Assembly (NCBI GenBank): GCA_002221725.1
Contig: NJFT01000021.1
Coordinates: 240,322 to 304,321 of the forward strand
Length of the DNA: 64,000 nt
Source: Scedosporium boydii
Lineage: Eukaryota; Ascomycota; Sordariomycetes; Microascales; Microascaceae
Direction of reading: 5' to 3'
Part shown: one piece after another, positions 1 to 12,099 of the stretch
How positions within the stretch are numbered: position 1 is the first letter of the stretch
Layout of the letters: every line of letters starts with the position of its first letter
Program-made: the position numbers and the translations under genes
The notes under the pieces: generated by a model
What the model was told of the DNA's origin: nothing
Databases searched by the model: none
What the model saw: only the letters and a program-made list of their open reading frames with translations

Positions 1-1270
1 CTTCTCTGTTGGGTACCTTGCAGAAGGAGTAGCACCGCCATATCTTCGGTCAGCATTGCTCCAAACGGATCAATTGGCCGGTGAGCGACGACTTCAGTCC
101 AGACGCCGCGATTCGTGACTAGTGGATAATATGAAGGGGAGGGCGTGGAAATCTAGTGCAGAGACCACCAATACCGATGATTCTGTCCAATATGTCCCCT
201 GGAATGCCAAACGAGCTGGACCAGGCCTCTTTGTCCAGGACGCTGGTTCGGGACACAACTTTAGTGGGTCAGTCGTCGAGATTTGCAATCAAAGTTCAAA
301 AAGGGCCATGGCTCTGGTTCGCGATGCTAGTATCGACTGGGACTGGGACCGTGAGAAAAAATGTGAGATGTGATGACTCTGGGACCGTCAAGAATCCACC
401 ACCGAGACTTCTCCGAGGAGGGCGCTTGTGGCCTAAAAGAAGCTGGATGGAGGCAATTGTGAAGAAATCCAGACCCAACCTCGCCGATCGATTCTCTGGT
501 TCCTTCCCTTTGAGCCTTGGTCCGGGCATGTGCAGTGGGAAGGCGAGAGCCAATATCGATACGTCAGCTTCGATGTTCCATCATGGGAAGGTGAGAAAAG
601 ACCCACCACCCATGCCCCTGCCCCATGCCCAAGCCACATGCTGAAGGACTTGGAAGAAGTACGAAGTACATTCCTTCGTCGTGTGGGAACCCAAAGGAAT
701 GTCATGTGGGAGCTAGCCAGCACAGCTGAAAACGTTCGGTTCCAGTTCCAGGAGGAGCAACAGGAGGAGAGAAAGAATGACGCAGGTACAAGGTACATTG
801 TAACCTGGAGCAATGCCTCCGAATGGTGGCTCTCTCCTGCGAAGTAAGTCCGGATTTACGAAGTCTAAAATATACTGGTAGCTCCGAGCAAGCCGCCCGA
901 ACAGGTAGGTGCACTTCCCAGTATTCCTGTGACTCCCAATTCATGAGTTTAACATGCGCTGATGTGCACTTCGGACTTCGAAGGCTTACAGGAAAGGGCA
1001 AATAACAGAGCGAATTAGAGGGCAGGTGGATCCTGATGCCCAAGATTATGAGGGAAGCAGAGAATGAGAGGGATCAATCAAATTGAATACAATTTGCACA
1101 CTCTCGAGTTGAGCTCTCCTGAGTAAGCCGCACAGGACGCAAAGCCAGTTCCATTGTTGAGGCCTCATGCTCAGCGTCCACGTCCATCGAAAGACCATTA
1201 TTTTCATTTCGTATCGAGCATCTCGATGATATCAAAATTATACCCGGCCAGCCGTGCCTCTTCTTTCTTC
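1..1270. other. No supported gene (left edge)
   Basis: Several open frames of 60-160 codons overlap on both strands here, but none shows a recognisable domain, a signal peptide or a consistent splice pattern. One copy of the 9-mer TACGAAGTA lies at 660-668, with a one-mismatch copy near 856. I see nothing else supportable. Confidence 0.5.
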
Positions 1271-1809
1271 TTAGTCAACGTGGAAAACTTCCTCCATCGG
1301 CTTCCACCATGACGGGCTTCCGGACTCGCTGCTGGTAGCCCCCGGAACCAATGACTCCTGGAAACTATCCGTCATCGCCCACCACTCCCGGACCTTTGGA
1401 TTTTCTCTCATCCGCTCCATGTCACCTTCATAGTCGTAGCCAACGTATTTGAAGGTAGCAAAGAGGATTCCCGTTCCTTCGTCATGGAAGATGGAGTCTA
1501 CCACGCGTCGAAATTCGCGTCAGCAACGATCCGGTGGAAAAAAAAAAAAAAAAAACCGGGACGCCGGGAACTGCGGGAGCTTGAAGCCACAGCTAACTAA
1601 ATTGGACAAGCTCGTGAACCTAACTCACAGTCTTCAATCCGACAGTCCTTAATTTGTTTCAACACCTCTGGCCACACGCGGGCGTGCACTTCCTTGTACT
1701 TATCGACGAACTCGGGCTTGAGTTTCACGATCTGCGCAATCCGCCGCCCTGGGTTCTTCCGCCGTTGAAGTTTCGGCTCCGTCGGCTCCGTCGCGGGCTT
1801 CGTCCACAT
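1271..1809 (-). CDS. L-rhamnose mutarotase-like protein (RhaM/DUF718 family)
   Basis: Two exons, 1809-1629 and 1497-1271, encode about 135 aa. The 131-bp intron (donor GTGAGT, acceptor TAG) contains a run of about 18 T on the coding strand. Splicing joins IED to YSIFHDEG, restoring the family core. The first exon carries RIAQIVKLKPEFVDKYKEVH, with the YxxxH pair that is catalytic in bacterial RhaM, followed by a WPEV motif. The second carries GILFATFKYVG and a WWAMTD segment, also typical of the family. The enzyme interconverts the anomers of L-rhamnose in the cytosol. Fungi degrade rhamnose by the oxidative LRA pathway, so a role in rhamnose use is inference. The start at 1809 (MWTKPA) is preferred. 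An in-frame ATG at 1878 would add 23 hydrophobic residues and could be a leader. The length matches small single-domain members. Confidence 0.85.
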
Positions 1810-2918
1810 CGTCGCGGGGAAAAAAAATGAAAGCAAGCTGCAGGGGGGTGTGTTGGGCAGCAAGAATATTGTGAGCACGAATTATTTCCGCAACCCTAAC
1901 AAAATACGAGTGTGGCCAGGACGAAATCGACCAGCGGCGCAGGACTATAAAATTCGCCTGCTTTGGGGTGTCTCGGTCTCAAAGGCCCGATAAACCGATT
2001 TTCGCCAACGTTCGATTTACGCTTCGGTCTGACCAGTGCTTCGAATCTTCAGGAATGCTGAGCCCATGTGATGAGGAGAAGAAACACAGTACGGTGTACG
2101 AGGGAGTGGGAAGGGGAGCATAACCCTTTTATTTGCGGCAGGCAAATGTAATGCACGAACTAGGACCAGAGACAGTCACGATAGTTGCCAGGTCGCAGAC
2201 TACGGGCGGGAGATGGAGGTTGCAGGGCATGTGGTCGTGCACCACAGGAATGCATCTTCAAAGACAAAATACTTCGACGCAACGAGCCTCTCATAGGTCG
2301 GAGATGAGGACATGCACCAGCCATCATACCCACGACGCCTCAAAATGTAATGGATTAGTTGGACTCTTGCAGGTTGTCAAGGTGGATGCTTGCATCCATT
2401 GACATGCATCTTGCAGATAACATGCCACACCGCACCAGCCCCGAGGGACCTCCCGTCCCAGATGGGCAGCAACCTATTAACATGCCATGCGGTACGAGTG
2501 CGACTCAAAGCTTTGGATTGGGATGTTCTTGTAGCTTCAGAGCTACCCCGCAGGAGTCGCGATTAGGAAATATAATTTCTATTACCAACGTTTATACTGA
2601 TTGGCCTGGTTTTTGCAGACATCGCGAGATCCTTCCATGTCGAGAACCCATTACCGAACCTAATGCAGGAGAATAACACTCCACAAAATAACAACCGAAG
2701 AAAATGCAAGGAGATTGTTGCCGAGTGCGGATAGGAAATGATAACCAAATGCTTAAAATGTTCCCAAAGAAAAAAAGGGGAAAAAGAAAATAAACAACGA
2801 TGCAAAACAAAAATGGAGAAACTGCCACCTCATACCCAACATTGTCGTCCTCCATTCCATAGTGGTGGACACCTCAGGGATTAAAAATACCGAGCGGTCA
2901 GAACAGTCCGTGGAAACT
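1810..2918. other. Intergenic, no supported gene
   Basis: This lies between the 5' end of the mutarotase-like gene and the 3' end of the membrane-protein gene. A short A/T-rich stretch at about 2690-2820 suits the 3' flank of the minus-strand gene. No coding frame has support. Confidence 0.5.
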
Positions 2919-4639
2919 TCACACTACATTCGCCGATGTCATCTGGACATCGCCGGGAACAGTTGTTGTGGACTCGATCCTTGTACGGCGGACATACCAT
3001 GTTCCAACCCCATGTCCCTTCTTCTTCCTCAATATTGCCCATCTCAGGGGTGCAATTACAAGGCACTCCCAAAAGACGGGAACCGACGAGATGAGCCCGA
3101 CAACAAAGGCCATGAGCTGACTCGATGTACGCAGGTCCCCACGAGTCATGTCGACGTTGTTTATCGACAGTGTTCCCTCAACGACGACGATGCTCACAAT
3201 GAGGATAACCGCCTGAAATCCAGCCACAATCCGGAAGTAAAAACGGCAGCGCTTACTAGCGCGCTTTCGCCGCAGCGGTCCAGTCCATTGAGATCTTGGA
3301 GTCACGGTGGAAGCAGTCGACGATCCATCCTGAGATGGCGTCACGTTTCCCCCGAGGAGACCTCGCTGAGACTCCACGTCGGAGACGCCCCGACTGCGAG
3401 AGAACCATCTGCGCGCCGCGAACATATTGGTCGCGATCACATAGGTTCCGTACGAGAAGTATATTACGCCGCCCACAAACATGATGATTCCCCAGACGCG
3501 CAGCCATGTACCGAATGTCTCGTTGTAGATACTCGCAGGCACGAAGAACCACATGAGCTTCACATCGCAGCCCGGCTTGAGACCCCGCCTAAGCCCTCTC
3601 CAGTAAAGCCACGGGCGGACGAATTGGTAGGCAGCCCACGAGAGGCTGATGACTCCCACAGCAAGCATGTCGCGAGGGCGCACGGCATGCATTGCTTCGC
3701 GAATTTCGACGAGAGTGGCCCGCGACCGTTCCTCGGCGGCCTCTTTCTTTGTTTCGGATGCGATGCGACGACTGAGGCGCTCCGCTTCGGTATTGGTCAT
3801 GCCGGTGCCGCGGGCGGCCTGGATGAAGTCGGAGCGGAACCGGTTCCTGTCGAACTGATCGTCTTGTTTCTCTCTGCTATCGCCGGTATATGACGCCGTT
3901 GTTGTGCGTGCTATCTTGTCGAGTGAATACCGCGCCGCAACGTCGGGGCAGTCCCTGGCCGCGCGTCCGAACTCTATGAGTGCATGCCGGAAAGCGGTTC
4001 GGTCTTCGTCTGCGGGGTCTTGTCTTTCTGTGGCTTCCGATAGGTTGTAGTGGGTTCTGTACACGGCGAGTCCAGCCTCTATGAGAGTAGATTGGCGTGG
4101 CTTAACCGTCTCGGAGACATCTGTTCTCATGAGATCCGCGACGGAGACCCGCGTATCTCTGCGGTCTGAAACTTCGCTGTCCCTGTTCGTCTTGCGGGAT
4201 TTCTTGACACAATAGACTTTGGCTGCCGCGAGGCGAACGAAAAGGTCTGTGAAGAAGACATAACCGCCCGTCAAGGCCATGACGATATACCAGTCGAGTA
4301 TCACTAGTCCGTTCCCTGTGGAGGTTGTACATAGCGTGACGAAGAGGGATATGGAGAGAATTGTGAGCCCTGTTCGGAGGGCTTTGAGGCCGTTTGTGTA
4401 CCCCGTTGAGAGTGCGACGATGGCAGCGAGATATTGGAGATAGAATCCTAACCGAATACCGATGCCGTACATGTCGGAGTCGCCGAATAAGTGGCATGGT
4501 GGGTAGGATTGAGCCTATTCAGAGGAGTCTTTGCGTCAGATCACTTTCAAGGAATCAGGAGCAAACGTGATGGAGAAGGACTTACTACTATGCGCCTGTC
4601 CGTCCCAACGAACTTTGTCATTGATAATGCTTGACCCAT
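2919..4639 (-). CDS. Predicted 7-TM fungal membrane protein, unknown function
   Basis: Two exons, 4639-4586 and 4514-2919, encode 549 aa. The 71-bp intron has donor GTAAGT, branch CTGAC and acceptor TAG. The upstream exon is inferred because the open frame extends 5' of the first in-frame ATG as AQSYPPCHLFGDSDMYGIG, stopping exactly at an acceptor. Splicing adds MGQALSMTKFVGTDRRIV in frame. About seven hydrophobic segments are visible: three near the N-terminus (starting at IRLGFYLQYLAAIVALS), then a long hydrophilic loop rich in Arg and Asp, then four more ending at MAFVVGLISSVPVFWECLVI. The opening motif YGIGIRLGFYLQ is familiar from uncharacterised fungal integral membrane proteins. No transporter signature or catalytic motif is seen. 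The protein probably sits in the plasma membrane or an endomembrane. The function is unknown to me. Confidence 0.75.
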
Positions 4640-6517
4640 GATGCCCAGGCCTGTCCAGTATTTTGAGATGCTGAAGGTTCTGGACCATGCCAATGATGGA
4701 TGTTACCGTAGCGTTTTCGATATGCTTGTCTTGTTGCTCTCCAGGGGTGGTGAAGAAAACGAGCGAGGGTTGAAAAAAAAGAAATGTCCTTGAATCCGGA
4801 TGCAACGAGAGTGAGATGGATAAGTTTGAAGGTGAGTCCATCTGTCCCAAGAAGTGGCGAGGACTCACCTCTCTTGAAGAACAGTATGCAAGGCACAGCT
4901 TTCGTCATTTCTTCATGCTTCCCACCTCCTACCCCCGGAGGTCCGTCACTAGCATAATGCTGGACGCCTTATCCCCAGCCTCGTCTCGACCCCTCATGGC
5001 GCGGGATGAAGATATGGCGATGGAGGGGAAAAAGAGATAGGCCCGAAATCCGGGTCTGGCTTTAGCGTCGAGGTGGTTGCCTCGGGGTCCAACAATGTCT
5101 CACCTTGGCCACGAGGCTGGGTTCGATGACGATCTTCACTAGAGCAACCACCCAGCCCTTTTTGTTTGAAGAATTTCTTTGCAAACTCGTCTGTGCACAT
5201 CGTCCTAAAGGAAATCTTCTTGAATATTTTTTCGATTTGCTCTATAATGTGCTGCCGGGATAAACGAGAGGTCTCCTCTTCGGAAAGAAGAGATTTGTTG
5301 GCAACTTTAGCTGCTTACTTCGTCACTGAGACACAACGGACACATGTCAATGGGAATGGACATGCGCTCGTGAGCTAGCGACTACGGATCTTTTGTTTTC
5401 AAAGCGGGATCCATGAGACTGGATGCCCCGTAGACCTCGTAAGCCTCCGTTCTGGCAGTGCCATAGGATTGAACCAGCATCAGTGAACATCACATCGTTA
5501 CTACTTCGTAGCTGTGGAGAGAAAGTCGATCTAGCAAGGGTCCTCCCGGAGGATGTTACTTAAAATGCGGAAATATAGCAACCGGCAGGCATCTCAGCTG
5601 CCAAGGGCAAGCCGCAGACATAAACTCCGACGTAACACTACAATGGATTGGTGGGTTGAGCCTTGCTCGCTGAAGATCGAGAAGAAGCCTAGACTTGAGA
5701 GAATCGGCTCGATTCAATACCGATCCGGACATTCCCCAAAAAGTACGAAAACGCGATGGCCGGGCACCGAGAACGCAAAGAGCGCCGATTATACATCGGA
5801 TGCTCAAATCTTCAAGAGCATATTGTGAGACATGAGACAACAATCTTCATCGCCTGCCGCCGACCCAAAGTTCTGGTCAGCCTCAGCCCCCTTGGCTGGA
5901 TACTATTTGCTAGGGAAGTACTGTGCCTAGGAATTTCTCCGTTCTATTCTCCTAGACGGCCCGGATAGCGTGAGTGTTGACTGTGATCCAGCCACATCGA
6001 AGGGTTAGCGGACCCTGAGACATCTGGCCTGCTCTGGCAACAAGGCGGCTTCGCCACACCTACCCTGAGGAGAAGTCGGCCCTATGATGGGAAGTTTCAC
6101 CAATAATTCAAGACTCTAGGGCCGACCCGTCGAAAGAATCCCAGCCTCGGTGTTGGAATCTGGGCGGCCTCGCCATTAGACCTGCTGTGAACGATACCAG
6201 CCTCACAGGGCAGCCGATAAGATGAGACATCGGAGAAGGCCCCGCCCAAACAATGAAGGAGAGTGGCTGGAAGCCTCTGGCCGCGCAGTGGAGAAGCGGA
6301 AATCGGTGTGTCCCTGAAGAGAAAGAGGCCGGGAGGGTTCACCGAAGGGATCTCAAGCCTGCGATCTACGATATAAACCATGCATATGCTTCCTGCAACT
6401 TCCTTATTCCCTCCCCATTCTCAATTTCATCACATCACACACAAGTCAATCACATTCAAAGTCTTTCGTTCTATTTCTCGTGTGTTTATTACCCTTCCTA
6501 ATAATCGCTTCCTTCCG
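4640..6517. other. Intergenic, no supported gene
   Basis: About 1.9 kb separates the divergently oriented membrane-protein and GPI-protein genes, so it contains both promoters. The last 150 bp before 6518 are pyrimidine-rich (runs of TTCC and CTTCC), as usual near fungal transcription starts. A TACTTCGTA copy lies at 5502-5510. Frames of 60-95 codons in the stretch have no recognisable content. Confidence 0.5.
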
Positions 6518-8144
6518 ATGAAGACTCTACACTTTGCGTTGGTGCTCTCGCACCTACTGGTTCTCACCACTGCCCTCCAACATATCCCCGTCTACAAGTG
6601 GACGAGTCCTGCTCGCTCAACGCCAAAACTCCTTCAAAAGAGGGACGAAGGGTATCAGCCCGAGTTTGGAGTTTGTGAAGGTGATGAGGTGACGTGCTCC
6701 GCCTGTGGTTCCGGATACGAAGAATGTCAAGGTAGTCGGGACGATGCGCTCTTCTGTTTCGATCCTACCAAAGGTCAACGGTGTTGCATGGATAATACAG
6801 GAAGTAAGTTTTGATCATTTATATACTTGGTAGCTCCTCCGGATCTTTTATTCGTGACGCTAACCGATGTTTTGCAGCCGCTTGTGATGCCGGGTTTTAC
6901 TGCGCGGGAGCCAGCGACGGAAATACCTTTTGTTGTCCGGATGTAAGTGATGGCCTCATCGAACTTGACGGTGAAGGAAACAGTCCTAATAGAACTCTTA
7001 GAATTTGAGTATCAGCGAATGTGCAAATGCATTCCAAATGCAGCTTTCATCCCTTTCCATTCCTGAAACCACAACCATCCGACGTCAATCGACAGTGACG
7101 GAGACGAAGGCCACTCCTCGTCCCACGACTCCTCTCCAAAATACATTGAGATCCTCACCTTCCCCTGCTGACCCTCCCTCTACTACCTCTACCTCCCCTT
7201 CGCCCTCGATCTCAACCTCGAGCTCAACCTCCAGCTCGACTTCGACCTCGACTTCGGCTTCAATCCAAACTTCTACTCCGACGCCGGCCTCCGATCCCAC
7301 ATCTGCCCCCGAGGTTCCATCTTCCGTACCGCCTATTCCTACATTATTCCTTAATAGCACCAGCGACGCTACGCCCTCAGTCACCAACGTCCCGGAAGCT
7401 CTCCCCTCAAATGGCAGTGAGAGCGAGGTAGACCCAGCATCTGGTGATGATCAAGACAGTGAAGGCGCCGCAATCGGCGACGTATGGCCAAACCCTGCTC
7501 ATTTCCCCCAAGGCGGCTCAGTCTGTCGTGTGACCTGCAGCAATTCCGGAGACAAAGTGGCCATACCTCGGGAGGTCGAAGTAACTCTCTCCGAGGTTAT
7601 CACCAAGGCTTTCACGGTTACCGTTCCGGGTCGTACAGGTTGCGACTATGCCACAACCATCACTTCTACGCTTACTTTCTGCACGGTTGAAACGGTTACC
7701 TTGGATTGTGAACCCACTCCCGAGATCCCACTGGAGAACCCAGTAGCCACCAACTCTCCCTGGGAGGATGGCCCTGACTCGACTCCTACCTTCATTATCG
7801 GGCCTCCTCTCGTAGCAAGCGAGCTAGCCACATCCCCCGAGGCCCAGTCCCACACAACTGAGATCCCTTCAATCCCCGAGGTTCCTTCCGCCCCCGAGGA
7901 AGTGACTGCTGATATTCCAAAGAAGACGCTGGCTGTTGACGTGCCTAGCACCGTTCACGTACCCACCACACCGTCTACGGTCCTGAGATCACGTACTACC
8001 ACACCGGCCAGTTCATCGGCAACGCTGACGACTGAGGTCCCGACCTCGACGTTGGTTGCTGGTGGTGCTAGTGGTGGATCTGTGTCGAAGGTCATCGCAG
8101 GATTCGCGATCCTCTTGGCTCTGGCTGGGAACTCCATGCTGTAA
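6518..8144 (+). CDS. Secreted, GPI-anchored Cys-rich and Ser/Thr-rich surface protein
   Basis: Three exons, 6518-6803, 6878-6942 and 7002-8144, encode 497 aa. Intron donors are GTAAGT in both cases. The first intron has branch GCTAAC and acceptor TTTGCAG; the second is 59 bp. The protein begins with a clear signal peptide (MKTLHFALVLSHLLVLTTA), followed by a compact cysteine-rich module of about 110 residues with CSACGSGYEEC, RCCMD, ACDAGFYC and TFCCPD spread over all three exons. A long linker rich in Ser, Thr and Pro follows, likely O-glycosylated. A second short Cys-containing part lies near residues 290-360. The C-terminus is a small-residue stretch (GGASGGS) followed by a hydrophobic tail, as for GPI attachment. 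It is not a CFEM domain by its Cys spacing. Role in wall or surface is inference. Confidence 0.85.
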
Positions 8145-8598
8145 AAAGAGTATGGTAATGGCCATCTGGCTCACTGCGCCTTTCCCATCCTCTCTCTGCC
8201 TCTCATCAAGGTTTTGTTTGCATGTGAAATACCCCAACCTGGGACTGACTGATGCCATGAATGATGTTTAATGCGGTCCAAATGTTGGGGGATACGATTA
8301 ATTGGAGTTTTGATATATTGTTTATTCTCGTTTTCTTTTCAATTTAGTATTGGGATTCGATGGAACTGTTGTCATCTATTATAGACGCTGTTGTAATATT
8401 AAACAAAATAGAAAAGAAGTCCTTTCCGATCTCTTCCTCCCACACTTGAAGTTTCCGAGTCTGTCATGGCACTGTGCAAACAATGCATTTCTGTACACTG
8501 TCCCCACCATGACGAACACGACCCCTCCATAACGAAGAAATCCAGCTTCCACCGAACCAAGAAGTAAAATAGGAAGAAAAGAAACCGAGCTCTTTATA
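8145..8598. other. Intergenic between tandem genes
   Basis: This 454-bp gap holds the 3' end of the GPI-protein gene and the promoter of the ELP6-like gene. It includes AT-rich stretches around 8290-8410 that suit polyadenylation. No other feature is seen. Confidence 0.5.
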
Positions 8599-9668
8599 AT
8601 GTCCACACGAATCCCCCACCTCCTCGAGCCATACCTCCCTCTACCCGCCTCCTCTCTAACTCTCCTCACATCCGTCCTCGGCGCTACGACGAATTGGCTC
8701 CTCCTCCGGTACCTTGCGCAGCACCTCACTCGTCCGACGAGGAGCTCCGACGACGAAGACCACGATGAAGATGAGGTCGGTGGGAAGAGAAGAGGAGGGG
8801 ACAAGGCGATTGTTTTTGTTAGTTTTATGAGAGATTATGCGTTTTGGAAAGAGGGAGCGGCGAGGTTGGTACGTTTCCCGTTCAAAAGAGTCGTCATATA
8901 TTCTAGATATATACGCTGTCGAGACTGGTGAAGTTGGAATATATACTAAAGAAGGAGAGAGTACAGGGCGTAGACTTAGATTCTGCGATAAACCAAGGAA
9001 CCCTAATCTTCATAGATGGCCTCACAGGTCTCTTCGTGCCGCCTCCCAGTAAGGCTCCGCCTCCCAGTAAGGTTCCGCCTCAACCCTGCGGCCGAAGAAC
9101 CCTACGGTCTGCGAAACTCGCCGACCTACGCACCGAACTCAATCGCGCGATTGTCGACATCACATCTACGCCGGCCGCGACGACGAGACGGAAAACCATC
9201 TTGATGATAGACCAGCCGGATTGCTATCTGGCGCTGACAAGCTCTCAGAATACCAGCGTTCAGATAGCAGACCTAATCCTTTCTCTACGCGAGGTATGAA
9301 TCGTACCCTGATCTACGAAGAAGCCTCTCTGCTAACTCGAGCTTTGTCCACCCCACCAAAACTAGAAAGTTCACGCTTCTGTCCTCACACTGGCGGCCGA
9401 CGAACCGCTGATACATTCCCAGACTACGACCCTCGAACGCTCGCATGCTTCCCTTGCCCTCGCTACTGCGCATGAAGCTCGTGTCGTGCTCTCCGTGCGG
9501 CGGTTAGATACTGGCACTGCGACTGATGTGAGCGGTGTACTGAGAATTACGAGGGGTGGTGCGTATGAAGACGGTGAAGCGGAAGAGGGAGAGGAGGTGG
9601 AGGCGCATGAGTACCTGTACTTAGTCGCGCAGGATGGAGGTGTTAAGATATTCGAGAGGGGTCAGTGA
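8599..9668 (+). CDS. Elongator complex protein 6 (Elp6)
   Basis: Three exons, 8599-8868, 8967-9293 and 9366-9668, encode 299 aa. The first intron (98 bp) has donor GTACGT and acceptor TACAG; the second (72 bp) has donor GTATGA, branch GCTAAC and acceptor CTAG. All joins keep frame. The N-terminus (MSTRIPHLLEPYLPLP) and the following LTLLTSVLGATTNWLLLRYL are characteristic of fungal Elp6. The strand-like segments VFVSFMRDYAFW, TLIFIDGLTGLF, TILMIDQPD and VVLSVRRLDTG fit the RecA-like fold. As known for Elp4-6, it lacks a usable Walker A motif. Elp4, Elp5 and Elp6 form a hexameric ring that binds tRNA and assists the Elongator acetyltransferase, which makes wobble-uridine modifications in cytosolic tRNAs. 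An acidic insert near residues 50-65 (DDEDHDEDE) is a local feature. Confidence 0.9.
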
Positions 9669-10301
9669 GAGTCTGGAACTCGATGGGAGGGCATATATAG
9701 ACTACTGGAATGGGAATATCCGATCATGGCCGCGTTTATCAATGGACTGCCTTATTTGGTGCAGTCTTTGAGGAACATGTATTCGTCATGGAGCAAGACG
9801 TGGAGACGGATGCTGTTGGAACAGTAATTCAAAGGTTTGCGAGAAATCCAAGAGCCGAGAACGCCGTGACACATCCTCCTTCGAATGCCGTGGCCAAGCG
9901 CAGGGTGAAAGATGGGTGGCTTTTTGCACATTTCTTTTTTTCATTGTTTCCCTCATCGATCCGGTTCGGGAATATGCGAGAAGAAAAAAACCCTTTCATC
10001 CCCTATGTTAATTTCATACCAAACAAACATAGCCCCTAATTGCTCCCTTTGCGTGCCGGCGTTTAACAAAGAAAACTCCGTTTCTATTTTCGACTTTCCC
10101 TGCCCCTCATCTTTCCTTTTTCCCAGTTTCCTCCCTCAGCCCTCCCCCAAGTTTGGAGGAGACGTAAGACTATTTTGTCGGTGGTCGAGGTTGAAAAGAA
10201 GAGGAAAGGGACAAAAAAGAAGAAGATGCCAAAAAGAGTTAAAGTCCAACCCCCAGCCCGTTCGCCAACTTTTCGTTTAGATTAAGACGGAAAAAAGCAG
10301 C
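9669..10301. other. Convergent 3' region, no supported gene
   Basis: This lies between the 3' ends of the ELP6-like (+) and eL37 (-) genes. It contains pyrimidine- and A-rich stretches (9935-10240) suited to 3' UTRs and poly(A) sites. The open frame at about 9912-10280 has low-complexity content and is not supported. Confidence 0.5.
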
Positions 10302-10957
<656 letters not shown>

Positions 10958-12099
10958 TTTGCCGGTAGTTTATGGGTTGTTGACGATGGAAAAGATGGGT
11001 GAGTTTGGCGATTGAACGGATGCTGCAAGGCCTGGGTTTGGCTGGAGGGTCGATTGAGTGCGGGTACTTGGATTGAATGAGCCCTAAAAAAAATTTCGAC
11101 ACGTGACTGAAATTTCGATGAGCCGCTCTGGGATGGGAGTCGTACTTTTCTGGGGGGATTTCCTTCAGCAAGACGCCTGGTACCGAAGTTTAGCCGGTAC
11201 TAGCTTTTGAGCACAGCAAAAGGGGAGATCTTCGGTGAAGCTCCCATCACTTCAACAAAATTCGTGTGTCGTGCCGTGTTCGACGCCGAGATGCAACTAG
11301 GATGGGAATTTCTTGAACTGCCCACCTCAAGTCCTTTACTCAAGAAGGAAAACCGGCGCCGTATGTAACAATATCGAGAGAAAACAGTTTAAGTACTAAG
11401 GAGATACATAGTCGCAGGACAAGTAGTTAGGCTCAGTCTAGGCCCAAGGTCAAAAGGAAGCCCGAGATACATATCACTCTGCCTGTTTGTGAATTGTGTT
11501 TTCAATTCCATAATATCAAATATAAGACCAATATGACCAATGTAAAATATCACAGAAATATGAAAACAAGTGCAGTGAAACCAAAGCTCGCCAAAGTCTA
11601 TTAAGTTATTTGCGGCAGTGAAACCCCCAGACAGACCCATCTCCGTCTTCTGCCTCTCTCACTGCCTGAATTTATCGAACCCTCGCTTATACTTTGATAC
11701 ATTATACAGGAACGCCAGCTTTAGTCAAACATGCTCTTCCCCCCGAGATTTTCTATAAACCGTGAAAGTATAAAACCCAAACAAGAAGGAAAACAAAAAA
11801 AGGACCGTTGGCAGGAAAGGATAAAGAATGAGACGCATTCCCCGAGAGTTTCTACCTCCCAACCCATGTTTGGAACTTCAGTGGTGTCTTCCCTTTTTTC
11901 CATGTCGAATTTTTCTTTGCAACCAATTAATACACTTTCCACCGCGTTCAGGTATCGACGACCGAACACGCTGGTTTTTGGGACGGGGAAACGAATTCAA
12001 TCGTGTCGTTGACATTACAACAAAGTACAGAGGTAAAAAGAAAAACAAGTCAAGTGCAAGGTGGTAGATGGGGGGGCCTGGTCGCTCGGTCGAGGTCGT
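10958..12099. other. Intergenic, no supported gene
   Basis: This 1.1-kb stretch holds the promoter of the eL37 gene and the 3' flank of the GDT1 gene. It is AT-rich at 11380-11960. No coding frame has support; the frames of 80-110 codons show no domain or splice pattern. Confidence 0.5.

Noticed and set aside
8869..8906. 38-bp first intron in the ELP6-like gene
   Set aside because: It is in frame but too short, and it would add residues absent from Elp6. The acceptor at 8966 gives the conserved ARLGVDLD sequence.
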